The notes: generated by a model from the sequence alone, not told the origin. 64,000 bases of DNA from an uncultured Collinsella sp. (GCA_900541785.1 UQKY01000003.1:1-64000), one strand, 5' to 3'. Shown: positions 14,934-23,189, numbered from the stretch's first letter. Made by a program: numbers and translations.

Positions 14934-16721
14934 CTACATCAGGCGCAGGCTGACGTCCTTGAGCTGGGCGCCGCTAACGGCACTCGGGGCGCCCGACATA
15001 AGGTCGGAGCCGCTGGCCGTCTTGGGAAACGCCATGACGTCGCGGATGGAGTCGGAGCCGGTGAGCAGCATGCACACGCGGTCCAGGCCCAGAGCAAAAC
15101 CGCCCATCGGGGGCGCACCAAACTTGAGCGCCTCCATGAGGAAGCCGAACTGAGACTCGGCGCGCTCCTCGGTAAAGCCCAGGAGCTTGAGCATGGACAT
15201 CTGCATCTCGGCGTTGTGGATACGCATGCCGCCGCCGCCGGCCTCAAAGCCGTCCATGACAAAGTCGTAGGTGCACGAACCGGCTGCCAACGGGTCGGCC
15301 TCGATCTTGGCGATGTCGGTCTCGGTCGGCAGAGTGAACGGCTGGTGCTCGGCAGCGTAAGCCTTGCGGTCCTCATCCCAGTGGAACAGCGGGAAGTTGA
15401 CGACCCACAGGAAGTCGTGGCCCTCGCGCTTGATCTCGAGCGCATTGGCCATGTGAGAACGCATGCCGCCCAGAATCTCGTCGGAGAGCAGGCGCGGGCC
15501 GGCGGCGAACATCACAAGGTCGCCGGGCTCGACGTCCATGCGCTCGCGCAGAGCCGCCATCTCCTCGTCCGAGAAGAACTTGACGATGGGGCTGTTGATG
15601 GAGCCGTCCTCGCGGAAGGCGATCCATGCCAGGCCCTTGGCGCCAAACGTGGAGGCCACGCCGGCGAGCTTATCGATCTTGGCACGTGCCCAGGCACCGG
15701 CGCCCTTGGCGTTGATGGCCTTGACGACGGAGCCCTCCTCGTTTGCGGCAGTCGCAAAGACCTTGAACTTGGAGTTGGCAAAGATGTCGGTCAGGTCGAC
15801 CAGGTGCATGCCATAGCGGGTATCGGGCTTGTCGGAGCCATAGGTGTCCATGGCATCCCAGTAGTTCATGCGACGCAGCGGCGTGGGCATCTCGACACCC
15901 ATGCGACCGAAGGCATCGGCAAGAACCTCTTCGAGCGCGCTCATGACATCGTTCTGGTCCACGAAGGACATCTCGATATCGACCTGGGTGAACTCGGGCT
16001 GACGGTCGGCACGCAGGTCCTCGTCGCGGAAGCACTTGGCAACCTGGTAGTAGCGCTCGACGCCACCGACCATGAGCAGCTGCTTCAGAAGCTGCGGGGA
16101 CTGCGGCAGGGCGTAGAAGTTGCCCGGCTGGATGCGGCTGGGGACGATGAAGTCGCGGGCGCCCTCGGGCGTGGACTTGAACAGGGAGGGCGTCTCGACC
16201 TCCATGAACTCACGGTTGTGCAGCGCCTCGCGAATGGCAAAGGTAAAGTCGGAGCGCAGCTTGAGGTTGGCCATCATCTCGGGACGACGGAGGTCAAGAT
16301 AGCGATAGCGTAGACGGGTGTCCTCGCTGGTCTCGATGCCGTCCTCGATCTGGAACGGCGGGGTGACGGACGTGTTGAGCACCTCGGCGTGGTCGGTCAG
16401 GACCTCGATCTCGCCGGTCGCGAGCTTGGTGTTGGTGGTCTCCTCGCCACGAGCGCGCACGACGCCGTGAATCTTGATGGGCCACTCGGGACGCATGGTC
16501 TCGGCGATCTTAAAGGCATCGCCGTCGGAGTGCTCGGGGTCGAAGGTGAGCTGCGTGATGCCCTCGCGGTCGCGAAGGTCGCAGAAGATAAGGCCGCCGT
16601 GGTCGCGGCGACGGCTCACCCAACCGGTGAGGGTGACCTCTTCGCCCACGTTCTCGAAGCGAAGCTCGCCGCAGGTACGGGTGTGCATGGAATGCTCGTC
16701 AATGGGACGGGTCTGGCTCAT
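14934..16721 (-). CDS. aspS: Aspartyl-tRNA synthetase
   Basis: A 595-aa bacterial-type class II synthetase charging tRNA-Asp with aspartate in the cytosol. The order is OB-fold anticodon domain (about residues 15-120, GWVSRRRDHGG), catalytic core with motif 2 around FRDEDLRADRQPEFTQ, the GAD insertion domain (about 310-415), and motif 3 in ALGLDRVCMLL. The segment RRRDHGG has His where Escherichia coli AspRS has Leu; in Pseudomonas-type enzymes this His goes with non-discriminating charging of tRNA-Asn as well, which would need GatCAB. GGAGG precedes the ATG by nine bases. The leader 16722-16800 has a GC hairpin but no T-box signature. Confidence 0.97.
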   Translation of the reverse strand: MSQTRPIDEHSMHTRTCGELRFENVGEEVTLTGWVSRRRDHGGLIFCDLRDREGITQLTFDPEHSDGDAFKIAETMRPEWPIKIHGVVRARGEETTNTKLATGEIEVLTDHAEVLNTSVTPPFQIEDGIETSEDTRLRYRYLDLRRPEMMANLKLRSDFTFAIREALHNREFMEVETPSLFKSTPEGARDFIVPSRIQPGNFYALPQSPQLLKQLLMVGGVERYYQVAKCFRDEDLRADRQPEFTQVDIEMSFVDQNDVMSALEEVLADAFGRMGVEMPTPLRRMNYWDAMDTYGSDKPDTRYGMHLVDLTDIFANSKFKVFATAANEEGSVVKAINAKGAGAWARAKIDKLAGVASTFGAKGLAWIAFREDGSINSPIVKFFSDEEMAALRERMDVEPGDLVMFAAGPRLLSDEILGGMRSHMANALEIKREGHDFLWVVNFPLFHWDEDRKAYAAEHQPFTLPTETDIAKIEADPLAAGSCTYDFVMDGFEAGGGGMRIHNAEMQMSMLKLLGFTEERAESQFGFLMEALKFGAPPMGGFALGLDRVCMLLTGSDSIRDVMAFPKTASGSDLMSGAPSAVSGAQLKDVSLRLM

Positions 16722-16977
16722 ACCAGTGATCCTCCTTTATGGATCTGTGCCGCCCCGTGTCGTTCCGGGCGGCGTCGTACAGATTTGCCCAGCCTGCGTA
16801 AACCGCGCAGCCGGACATGGCGTTCTATCTTATCGCACCCGCGTCGATGTGCCGCGAAAAAGTAGCTCTTGCCCAAAGACTTGACGGAGACGCAACAATT
16901 GACGCACCGTGGCCGTCGCCCAGGCTTGCGACGTGCGACAATGTGCCCCAATACAACTGCACTCGGAAAGGCCCGCC

Positions 16978-17613
16978 ATGACTGCACGCCTCATCGTTAT
17001 GGATATCGACTCCACGCTCATCAACCAGGAAGTTATCGACCTGTTGGGCGAGGAGGCCGGCGTAGGCGAGCAAGTGGCGCAGATCACTGAGCGCGCCATG
17101 CGCGGCGAGCTCGACTTTAAGCAGGCGCTCGAGGAGCGCGTGGGGCTGCTTGCCGGCTTGGACGAGAGTGTGTTCGAGCGCACCTTTGAGCGCGTGACGT
17201 TTACCCCCGGCGCGCTGGAGCTTGTGCGCTCGGCGCACAGCAAAGGCTGGAAGGTCGGCGTGGTAAGCGGTGGCTTCCACGAGGTCGCCGACAAGATCGT
17301 GGCTGCCGCGGGCATCGACTTTTGCCTGGCCAATCGTCTGGAGGTCGTGGACGACAAGCTCACCGGTAAGCTGGCGGCAGACATTGTGACCAAGGAGTCC
17401 AAGCTCATCCAGCTGCTGGACTGGGCAGTTGAGTGCGGCGTCGACATGGCCCACACGGTCGCTATTGGCGACGGGGCAAACGACATCCCCATGATCCAGG
17501 CCGCGGGCACGGGCATCGCGTTTTGTGCCAAGCCCAAGACGCGTAAAGCCGCCCCGTTTACCATCGACGAGCGCAACCTGATGCTCGCCATGGACATCAT
17601 CCTGCGCGACTAG
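16978..17613 (+). CDS. serB: Phosphoserine phosphatase (HAD family)
   Basis: A 211-aa HAD-superfamily phosphatase performing the last step of serine biosynthesis, hydrolysing phosphoserine. Motif I is MDIDSTLIN with the nucleophile Asp, motif II VVSGGF, motif III the conserved Lys region KPKTRKAA, and motif IV IGDGANDIPM. The ATG at 16978 follows GAAAGG and begins just before motif I; a longer reading from 16909 has no ribosome site. Length matches the short SerB form lacking an ACT domain. It stands alone between aspS, which is divergent, and larB. Confidence 0.92.
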   Translation: MTARLIVMDIDSTLINQEVIDLLGEEAGVGEQVAQITERAMRGELDFKQALEERVGLLAGLDESVFERTFERVTFTPGALELVRSAHSKGWKVGVVSGGFHEVADKIVAAAGIDFCLANRLEVVDDKLTGKLAADIVTKESKLIQLLDWAVECGVDMAHTVAIGDGANDIPMIQAAGTGIAFCAKPKTRKAAPFTIDERNLMLAMDIILRD

Positions 17614-17727
17614 CCGATCCGTCTAACAATTGAATCAGTCTGTCCTATAGTTTCCGAACAATTTTGTCTTAGTGTTCTGAAACATACCCTTTGAGTGCTA
17701 GACTTTGCGCCGTCGAAGGGAACATAT

Positions 17728-18510
17728 ATGGATAAGCGAGATCTTGAGCAGCTGCTGAGCGATGTTGCCGGCGGATCAGTCACCCCTGCCGACGCCCTCA
17801 CGCGCATCCAGACGGCGCCAACCGCCGATCTGGGCTTTGCGCAGCTCGATCTTTCGCGCGGAGTGCGCCAGGGAGCCGGCGAGGTTGTCTACGGTGCCGG
17901 TAAAACCGCCGAGCAAATTGCCGCCATTATCAAAGCATTACTCGATGCAGACCAGGAGCGCATCCTGGTCACACGCTTGGATGCCGAAAAAGCCGCGCGC
18001 ACCGCTGAGCTTCTCGGCAACGACATTGACCTGGGATATGTCCCGGACGCCCAGCTCGCCCTCGTGGGTGGCAAGCCCTCCCCCACCGGCAACGGACGCA
18101 TCGTCGTCGCCTGCGCCGGCACGAGCGACCTGCCCGTCGCCGAAGAGGCGGCACTGACGGCCGAGTTCTACGGCAACGAGGTCGATCGCCTCTACGACGT
18201 AGGTGTCGCCGGCCTGCACCGCCTGCTCGCTCATGCCGAGGAACTTGCCCAGGCGCAGGTGATCATTGCCGTCGCCGGCATGGAGGGCGCGTTGGCGAGC
18301 GTTATCGGCGGCCTGGTGAGCTGTCCGGTCATCGCCGTCCCCACCAGCGTGGGCTATGGCGCAAGCTTTGGCGGCGTAGCCGCGCTGCTCGCCATGCTCA
18401 ACTCCTGCGCCAGCGGCGTTTCGGTTGTCAACATCGACAACGGCTTTGGTGCCGCCTACCAGGCAAGTCTTATCAATCATCTGAGCGCTGGCACGCCCTG
18501 CGCCCGTTAA
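17728..18510 (+). CDS. larB: Nickel-pincer cofactor biosynthesis protein LarB
   Basis: A 260-aa NaAD carboxylase/hydrolase that makes the first intermediate (P2CMN) of the nickel-pincer nucleotide cofactor of lactate racemase. The C-terminal two thirds is a PurE-like domain with VACAGTSDLPVAEEAA and AVAGMEGALASVIGGLV, followed by VPTSVGYGASFGG. GAAGGGAA precedes the ATG at 17728. It is followed after ten bases by larC, so the two are co-transcribed. larA lies 3.8 kb away on the opposite strand. Confidence 0.95.
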   Translation: MDKRDLEQLLSDVAGGSVTPADALTRIQTAPTADLGFAQLDLSRGVRQGAGEVVYGAGKTAEQIAAIIKALLDADQERILVTRLDAEKAARTAELLGNDIDLGYVPDAQLALVGGKPSPTGNGRIVVACAGTSDLPVAEEAALTAEFYGNEVDRLYDVGVAGLHRLLAHAEELAQAQVIIAVAGMEGALASVIGGLVSCPVIAVPTSVGYGASFGGVAALLAMLNSCASGVSVVNIDNGFGAAYQASLINHLSAGTPCAR

Positions 18511-18520
18511 GGAGCATTCC

Positions 18521-19438
18521 ATGTCCAACCATCAGCACACGCTTATCATCGACGGCACCTCGGGCATCAGCGGCGACATGACCGTCGCGGCCCTGCTCGA
18601 CCTGGGCGCCAGCAAGGAGCACCTGCGCGAACAGCTCGCCACGCTGCCGATCGACGGCTTTGAGATTGCCGTTACACGCGTAAACAAGCATGGCATCGAC
18701 GCCTGCGACTTTGACGTTCAGCTGGCAGAGGAGCTCGAGAACCATGATCACGACATGGCCTGGCTCTACGGCAACGAAGCAGCTGGCGAGCACACGCACG
18801 AGCATGAGCATCACCATCATGATCATGGCGGACACGAACACGAGCACTGCCACGAGCATGACCATGAGGGCCACGGTCATGGCCACGAGGACCATCACCA
18901 CACCCACCACCATCATCACCGCTCGCTAGCCGACGTCACGGAAATTATCGAGAATTCGCAGCTAAGCGATGGCGCCAAGCGACGCGCGCTCGCCATCTTT
19001 ACCGCGCTCGCCGCCGCCGAGGCCAAGGCTCACGGCAAAACGCCCGAGACCGTCATGTTCCACGAGGTAGGCGCCATCGATTCCATCGTTGACATCTGTT
19101 CAGTCGCCATCTGCCTCGATGACCTGGGTATCGAGGACATCGTGGTCGAGTCGCTCTCCGAGGGTCACGGCACCATCAACTGTGCCCACGGCCTTATGCC
19201 CATCCCGGTGCCCGCCGTCGTCAACCTATGCCAAGCAGGCAATATCGCCCTCACGCCTGCACCGGTCGCCGGCGAGCTCGTGACGCCCACGGGCGCCGCC
19301 ATCGTCACCGCGCTGCGCACGTCCGAGCATCTGCCGGCCTGCTACCGCATCGAGGCCGTCGGCTACGGCGCCGGTAAGCGCCCCTACGAGGGCTGCTCCG
19401 GCACGCTCCGTTGCCTGCTTGTTCACGTGGATGCATAG
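18521..19438 (+). CDS. larC: LarC N-terminal domain protein (nickel insertion), lacking the LarC2 part
   Basis: LarC inserts nickel into the pincer cofactor using CTP. This 305-aa protein starts with the family signature SGISGDM and contains FHEVGAIDSIVDI and ELVTPTGAAIVTAL. Residues about 78-140 form a very long His-rich insertion with dozens of histidines among Asp/Glu/Gly, a probable nickel store or binding loop. The protein stops after GYGAGKRPYEG...TLRCLL, where the LarC1 part ends in Lactobacillus; the C-terminal domain with the NIDDM-type motif is absent and no frame downstream encodes it, since the TetR gene starts two bases after the stop codon. It may work with a LarC2 encoded elsewhere, or be a shortened form. 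Confidence 0.88.
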   Translation: MSNHQHTLIIDGTSGISGDMTVAALLDLGASKEHLREQLATLPIDGFEIAVTRVNKHGIDACDFDVQLAEELENHDHDMAWLYGNEAAGEHTHEHEHHHHDHGGHEHEHCHEHDHEGHGHGHEDHHHTHHHHHRSLADVTEIIENSQLSDGAKRRALAIFTALAAAEAKAHGKTPETVMFHEVGAIDSIVDICSVAICLDDLGIEDIVVESLSEGHGTINCAHGLMPIPVPAVVNLCQAGNIALTPAPVAGELVTPTGAAIVTALRTSEHLPACYRIEAVGYGAGKRPYEGCSGTLRCLLVHVDA

Positions 19439-19440
19439 CC

Positions 19441-19980
19441 ATGGATGCCCGCAAAATCAAAAGCCGCGCCGCTATTGTCACGGCGTTTTCCGAGCTCCTT
19501 CGCGAGGAGGACTACGGCAAGATCACCGTCGGCGACATCATCGCGCGCGCTCACGTAGGCCGCGCGACATTCTACGGCCTCTTTAAGAGCAAAGACGACC
19601 TACTATCCGAGCTCGTGAGCGACATCTGCGCCCACGCCCTCGACGACGATGGCACACCACTCGACGACCCACTCGTGCAGGTCGAGCATATCCTCAACAA
19701 TCTCTGGGAGTGTCGCCAGGGCGTTCGAGCGCTGGTAGCCGGCGCCGGCTCACGCGTCTTCGCCGACTGCCTACGCAAGACCATCATGTCGCGCGCAGCC
19801 GAAACCGTCCCTACCGACCCAAACGGCCCCGCCGCCACCATGAATCGCAGCTTCCTACTACACCACATAGCCTCGAGCTTCGTAGGAATGGTCCAATGGT
19901 GGGCCTGGCACAACTTCGAAGCCCCAAAAGAGGACGTAGCCAAAGACTACCTATCAGCCATAAAACCCCTCTTCACCTAA
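19441..19980 (+). CDS. TetR/AcrR-family transcriptional regulator
   Basis: A 179-aa regulator with an N-terminal TetR helix-turn-helix (residues about 5-50, SRAAIVTAFSELL, KITVGDIIARAHVGRATFYGLF). The rest is helical with a C-terminal TetR_C-like segment (FLLHHIASSFVGMVQWWA). The ATG is two bases after the larC stop codon, so it belongs to the larBC transcript and may control the lar genes, although this is inference from position. The last 80 bases show a shift to A-ending codons unlike its neighbours. Confidence 0.85.
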   Translation: MDARKIKSRAAIVTAFSELLREEDYGKITVGDIIARAHVGRATFYGLFKSKDDLLSELVSDICAHALDDDGTPLDDPLVQVEHILNNLWECRQGVRALVAGAGSRVFADCLRKTIMSRAAETVPTDPNGPAATMNRSFLLHHIASSFVGMVQWWAWHNFEAPKEDVAKDYLSAIKPLFT

Positions 19981-20142
19981 ATAAGTAGCTCATCCCAAAG
20001 CATCGCCCCAACCCAGGCCGCCACGCATCCCAAAGTGCCGCTCGCGTTTCAACGCCCCCAACAGCAACAAGCCCCTCCCATCCAAATCCAAATTCAGATT
20101 TATATGTTGGGTTGCTTGCTCGAGCGCAGCAAAGACCCCGCA

Positions 20143-20267
20143 GCTGGCCGCATGGGGTAACTTCCCAGCGCATTCCGCAGGACGCAAAAAGGCTCGCCGC
20201 ACGAAGTGCGCAGCGAGCCTTTTTGCATGTCCGAGGACGCGCTGGGAAGTTACCCCATGCGGCCAGC
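20143..20267. repeat. Long nested palindrome, conserved-core family (copy A)
   Basis: A 125-base hairpin lies 22 bases after the larD stop. Outer arms at 20143-20170 and 20240-20267 pair perfectly. Inside them are the 20-base block GCGCATTCCGCAGGACGCAA, a stem AAAGGCTCGC/GCGAGCCTTT, the centre CGCACGAAGTGCG, and TTGCATGTCCGAGGACGCGC. The two 20-base blocks and the centre are identical in the copy at 23190-23316, whereas outer and inner stems differ but still pair. The inner stem with its A/T runs could also work as a bidirectional terminator. Confidence 0.85.
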
Positions 20268-20288
20268 GGACAACTATGTAGCCTTGGA

Positions 20289-21020
20289 CTAGAACATGCC
20301 CAAGAAACCGTGCACAAACAGCGCGGCCAGAGCGGCGCCGACAAACGGCGCGATGCCAGGAACAAGCAGGCCATACTTCCAGTTGTTGTCAGCCTTGTTC
20401 TTGATCGGCAGCACCTGATAGGCCATGCGAGGACCAAGGTCACGAGCCTGGTTCATGGCGAAGCCGGTGATGCCGCCCATGCCCATGCCAACGGCCCAAA
20501 CGATCAGACCGACGCAGATAGCGAGCATCAGAACGTTCTCGCCAGCGCGGCTAGCGGCAGCAAGGATGGCGCTGATGAACACAAAGGTGCAGATAGCCTC
20601 GCAGAAGAAGTTGCGCGCATAGTTCGTGCCCTCGGTGGTGGGGTTGGTCGAGAAGATGTTGCGCTGGGCAACGGGGTCGATGACACCATCGGAAGCCTTG
20701 AACTCATCGGCATACATCAACCACGCGATTACGGCGCCCACAAAGCCGCCGAGCATATCGGCAACCATGAAGGGGATGCAGCTGCTCCACGGCACCAGGC
20801 CGACGATGCACTGGGCAAGCACCATGGCGGGGTTCATGCACACGGCGCCGCCAAAGATAAACAGGGCGACCGAGATGCCGAAAGACCAAGTGGTGATGGC
20901 AAACATATGACCAGAGCCCTGATACTTGGTGCCCTTGAGCACGGTATCGCAGTGTACACCCACGCCAAAGATGATCATGAGGGCCGTTGCGCCGAATTCG
21001 CAAAGGAGTTTGGTAAGCAT
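20289..21020 (-). CDS. larD: Aquaglyceroporin-family channel, LarD-like
   Basis: A 243-aa MIP-family channel with six membrane helices. The first signature loop has MNPAMVLAQ; the second reads MNQARDLGPR, so the usual second NPA is NQA while the Arg of the selectivity filter is kept. It lies 49 bases after larA on the same strand. In Lactobacillus plantarum LarD, a lactate- and glycerol-conducting member of this family, is encoded in the lar operon, so transport of lactic acid is the best guess. Glycerol or water transport cannot be excluded. The gene is followed by a long palindrome that may end transcription. Confidence 0.85.
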   Translation of the reverse strand: MLTKLLCEFGATALMIIFGVGVHCDTVLKGTKYQGSGHMFAITTWSFGISVALFIFGGAVCMNPAMVLAQCIVGLVPWSSCIPFMVADMLGGFVGAVIAWLMYADEFKASDGVIDPVAQRNIFSTNPTTEGTNYARNFFCEAICTFVFISAILAAASRAGENVLMLAICVGLIVWAVGMGMGGITGFAMNQARDLGPRMAYQVLPIKNKADNNWKYGLLVPGIAPFVGAALAALFVHGFLGMF

Positions 21021-21069
21021 AAAACCTTATCTTTCTTGTCGGTTATAAACGATTCGTTTAGGCCGCACG

Positions 21070-22347
21070 CTAGTGCTGCGCGACGACAACGCCCAGGCCA
21101 TCGGGAATGACGGCCACCTTGGCGTCAGCACCCTTCATCTCAAAGGCGAGCTTGAGCGCCTCCTCGATAGTGTTGACCGGCGTCATGTGCATATCCTTGA
21201 GCATCTGGTGATCGCACAGGTCGGTGACCATAATCACGGGATGATGTGCCAGGATGCGAGCGAAAATCTGGCTCGTCCACTGGTCGGGCAGGGTCTCGTC
21301 CTTAGGACGATCGATGCAGGCGCGCTCAAACTCCGCCGGGTCGTTGTCGGCGATGTTGTGATAGAAGCCCTCGCCGCCGTGACCGTCGGCACAACCGGCG
21401 ACATCGATAATCACGCCGCCCTCGGGAAGTGTGGCCTCGGCAGCGCACATGCCCTTCACGGCCTGGTAGATGTTCTGATCGAGCGGGTAGCCGCCGTTGG
21501 TGGTGATGGCGATCTCGCACTCGACGGGCTCAACGCCGGCAAGGCTCTTCACGAACTCGCAGCCAGCCTCGTGTGCCTTGTGAATGTCGCCGGCAAAGGA
21601 GCCGATGACCTCGTGCTTGCCGTTGAGCACAACGTTAAGCACAAAGGCAAGGTGAGCCATCTCGGCAGCGGCAAACATGTCCTCGCTCACGTGGTTGTGG
21701 CACAGGTTGCCGGCACGCGAATGAGAATCGTTCACAAACTGACCGTTGTGGTTGTACATGATGGTCTTGTAGCTGGCGATGCCAGGCAGGACGGACTTGC
21801 GGCTACCAGAGAAACCGGCAAAGAAGTGCGGCTCAATGAAGCCCTCGGCAAGCAGCAGATCGCAATCGACGGCAATCTTGTTGATGATGCACTCGCCACC
21901 AGAAGGCAGGGTGCCGATCTTTTTCATCATGCTGTCGTCAGTCGCGACGTGCATAACGATTTCCTCGTTGGCAACGATCTCCTCGCCGTACTTGTTGACG
22001 AGCTCCTCGTGCGTCGACGGACGATGCATACCCGTAGCAACCAGAATGCGAACGCGCGCTTCAGGCGCAGCAGAGTGGATGTGATGCAGCAGAATAGGCA
22101 TCGTCACACGCGAGGGAACGGGACGCGTATGGTCGGAGCTAATGATGACGATATCCTTCTTGCCAGCACAGAGCTCCTCGAGCGAAGGCGAGCCGTAAGG
22201 GTTGGCAAGTGACTCCTCCACCAGCTCTTCCTGCGATTTCGTGGTCTTAAACTCGTTTTGATGACCTTCCATCACACCTGCAAAGTTCTTATCCTCGAGC
22301 TCCAGATGCAACGTCTTGTGGTCAAACGGCAGTTCACATTCAAACAA
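21070..22347 (-). CDS. larA: LarA-family nickel-dependent lactate racemase
   Basis: A 425-aa cytosolic racemase of the LarA family, which interconverts D- and L-lactate or a related 2-hydroxyacid with a nickel-pincer cofactor. Visible active-site elements are SSDHTRPVPS (catalytic His), EPHFFAGFSGSRKSVLPG with the second His and the cofactor-linking Lys, and TTNGGYPLDQNIYQAVKGM. The start is taken as TTG at 22347 with GGAAGAGG about ten bases upstream, because the family begins only a few residues before LPFDHKT. The frame is open further to 22584 but that part has no homology-like character. It is followed by larD. Confidence 0.92.
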   Translation of the reverse strand: MFECELPFDHKTLHLELEDKNFAGVMEGHQNEFKTTKSQEELVEESLANPYGSPSLEELCAGKKDIVIISSDHTRPVPSRVTMPILLHHIHSAAPEARVRILVATGMHRPSTHEELVNKYGEEIVANEEIVMHVATDDSMMKKIGTLPSGGECIINKIAVDCDLLLAEGFIEPHFFAGFSGSRKSVLPGIASYKTIMYNHNGQFVNDSHSRAGNLCHNHVSEDMFAAAEMAHLAFVLNVVLNGKHEVIGSFAGDIHKAHEAGCEFVKSLAGVEPVECEIAITTNGGYPLDQNIYQAVKGMCAAEATLPEGGVIIDVAGCADGHGGEGFYHNIADNDPAEFERACIDRPKDETLPDQWTSQIFARILAHHPVIMVTDLCDHQMLKDMHMTPVNTIEEALKLAFEMKGADAKVAVIPDGLGVVVAQH

Positions 22348-22467
22348 TGACGAGCGCCCTCTTCCTTTCAACTGACACACTAGATAAACCGTTGGAAGGA
22401 TACGCCGCTCACCGAAAAACACCACCGTCCACCGAGTCATTAACACAACGTTCATATTTGACCCACA

Positions 22468-22503
22468 ACAAAACGGCCGCGATCCCAAACGGGACCGCAG
22501 CCG
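22468..22503 (-). terminator. Terminator-like hairpin upstream of larA
   Basis: CGGCCGCGATCCC and GGGACCGCAGCCG pair with two mismatches around AAAC. On the minus strand it is followed by TTTTGTTG, the layout of an intrinsic terminator, and it lies 121 bases before the larA start. It may end a short upstream transcript or act as a leader attenuator. Confidence 0.55.
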
Positions 22504-22585
22504 CCTGTAAAAGACACAATAGACAGGATGACTTACGCAGCCTCGAGGCAAACATCTACCCCGAGATGTACGCATGTAAGCCATT

Positions 22586-22615
22586 TTGCATAAATGCGTT
22601 AATATATTGCATAAA
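22586..22615. promoter_or_regulatory. Direct repeat TTGCATAAA, candidate binding site
   Basis: TTGCATAAA occurs at 22586-22594 and 22607-22615, exactly 21 bases apart, in an AT-rich stretch of an otherwise GC-rich genome. The larger stretch also has CCATTTT/AAAATGG symmetry at its ends (22581-22618). This spacing of two helical turns suits a regulatory protein site for the larA side; the regulator is unknown. Confidence 0.4.
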
Positions 22616-22924
22616 ATGGTGCATGGATTTCAAACCGTAACAGGGTAGTACCCTCCGGAGCGTGCATTTTTGCGAGTATTCAGCATCGCGGGATAAGATT
22701 TTGGTGTCAAAAGTCTTTCAAAAGGTAGATAGTCCTCATGACTCGTCCCATCTGGATAGCATACGGCGAGAAACCAGCCGTATACGGGCATCGCCAAGGC
22801 CCAATTGTCGTGCAAAAGCATCAACAAAGGCAGCGAAAGCCGGCTATGGCCTTATGCATCAATCTTTGGCTGCTGAAAACTCCGTTTTTTGCACGTCGCC
22901 CCAAGCACCACCCTCACCCAGCGG
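22616..22924 (-). other. Gene-poor stretch upstream of larA with an uncertain short frame
   Basis: The only open frame of note is 22630-22827 (minus strand, 65 aa, starting MLMLLHDNWALAMPVYGW). It has lower third-position GC than neighbouring genes and no clear ribosome-binding site. A terminator-like hairpin follows at 22468-22503, so a small transcript is possible. It may be a leader or a decayed gene fragment; no function can be assigned. Confidence 0.3.
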
Positions 22925-23189
22925 CTGATCCGCCAAAGGTCGGACATCGCAGGGCCCGCCATTAGTTTACTTTTAGGCACACTCCATAGGACGCAAGAAG
23001 CCCTCTCCGCACTCCACATTAGGCGCGAAGCGCACTTTATTTTCATCAGCTTTAATCCCCGAAGACCGAGGACGAAGGGACCCGATGGGTTTCCCTCTGA
23101 ATGCATTCCGCAGCACGAAGCCCTTTCCAAGCGCGCGAAGCGCGCCATTATTTCCCCAGCAAGTAATCCACCGAAGACCGGACATCGTA
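22925..23189. repeat. Two decayed tandem copies of the long-palindrome family
   Basis: Two imperfect units precede the intact copy at 23190. The first contains GGACGCAAGAAGCCCTC (about 22992-23008) preceded by GGCACACTCCATA where the intact unit has GGCGCATTCCGCA. The second contains GCATTCCGCAG-CACGAAGCCCT (about 23101-23123). The lead-in sequence GGTCGGACATCGCAGGG or GACCGGACATCGTAGGG recurs before the first and third units. The palindromic partner arms are lost or scrambled, so these look like degenerate relics. Confidence 0.6.

Noticed and set aside
16722..16830. T-box or amino-acid riboswitch in the aspS leader
   Set aside because: A GC hairpin is present but the conserved T-box sequence is not; nothing supports a riboswitch.
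22630..22827. A 65-codon minus-strand frame as a real gene upstream of larA
   Set aside because: There is no ribosome site or recognisable similarity and codon use is atypical. A terminator-like hairpin downstream leaves it possible, so it is only described in the gap entry.
22738..22965. A 75-codon plus-strand frame beginning MTRPIWIAYGEKP
   Set aside because: It overlaps the minus-strand frame, runs into the decayed repeat units, and has no ribosome site.
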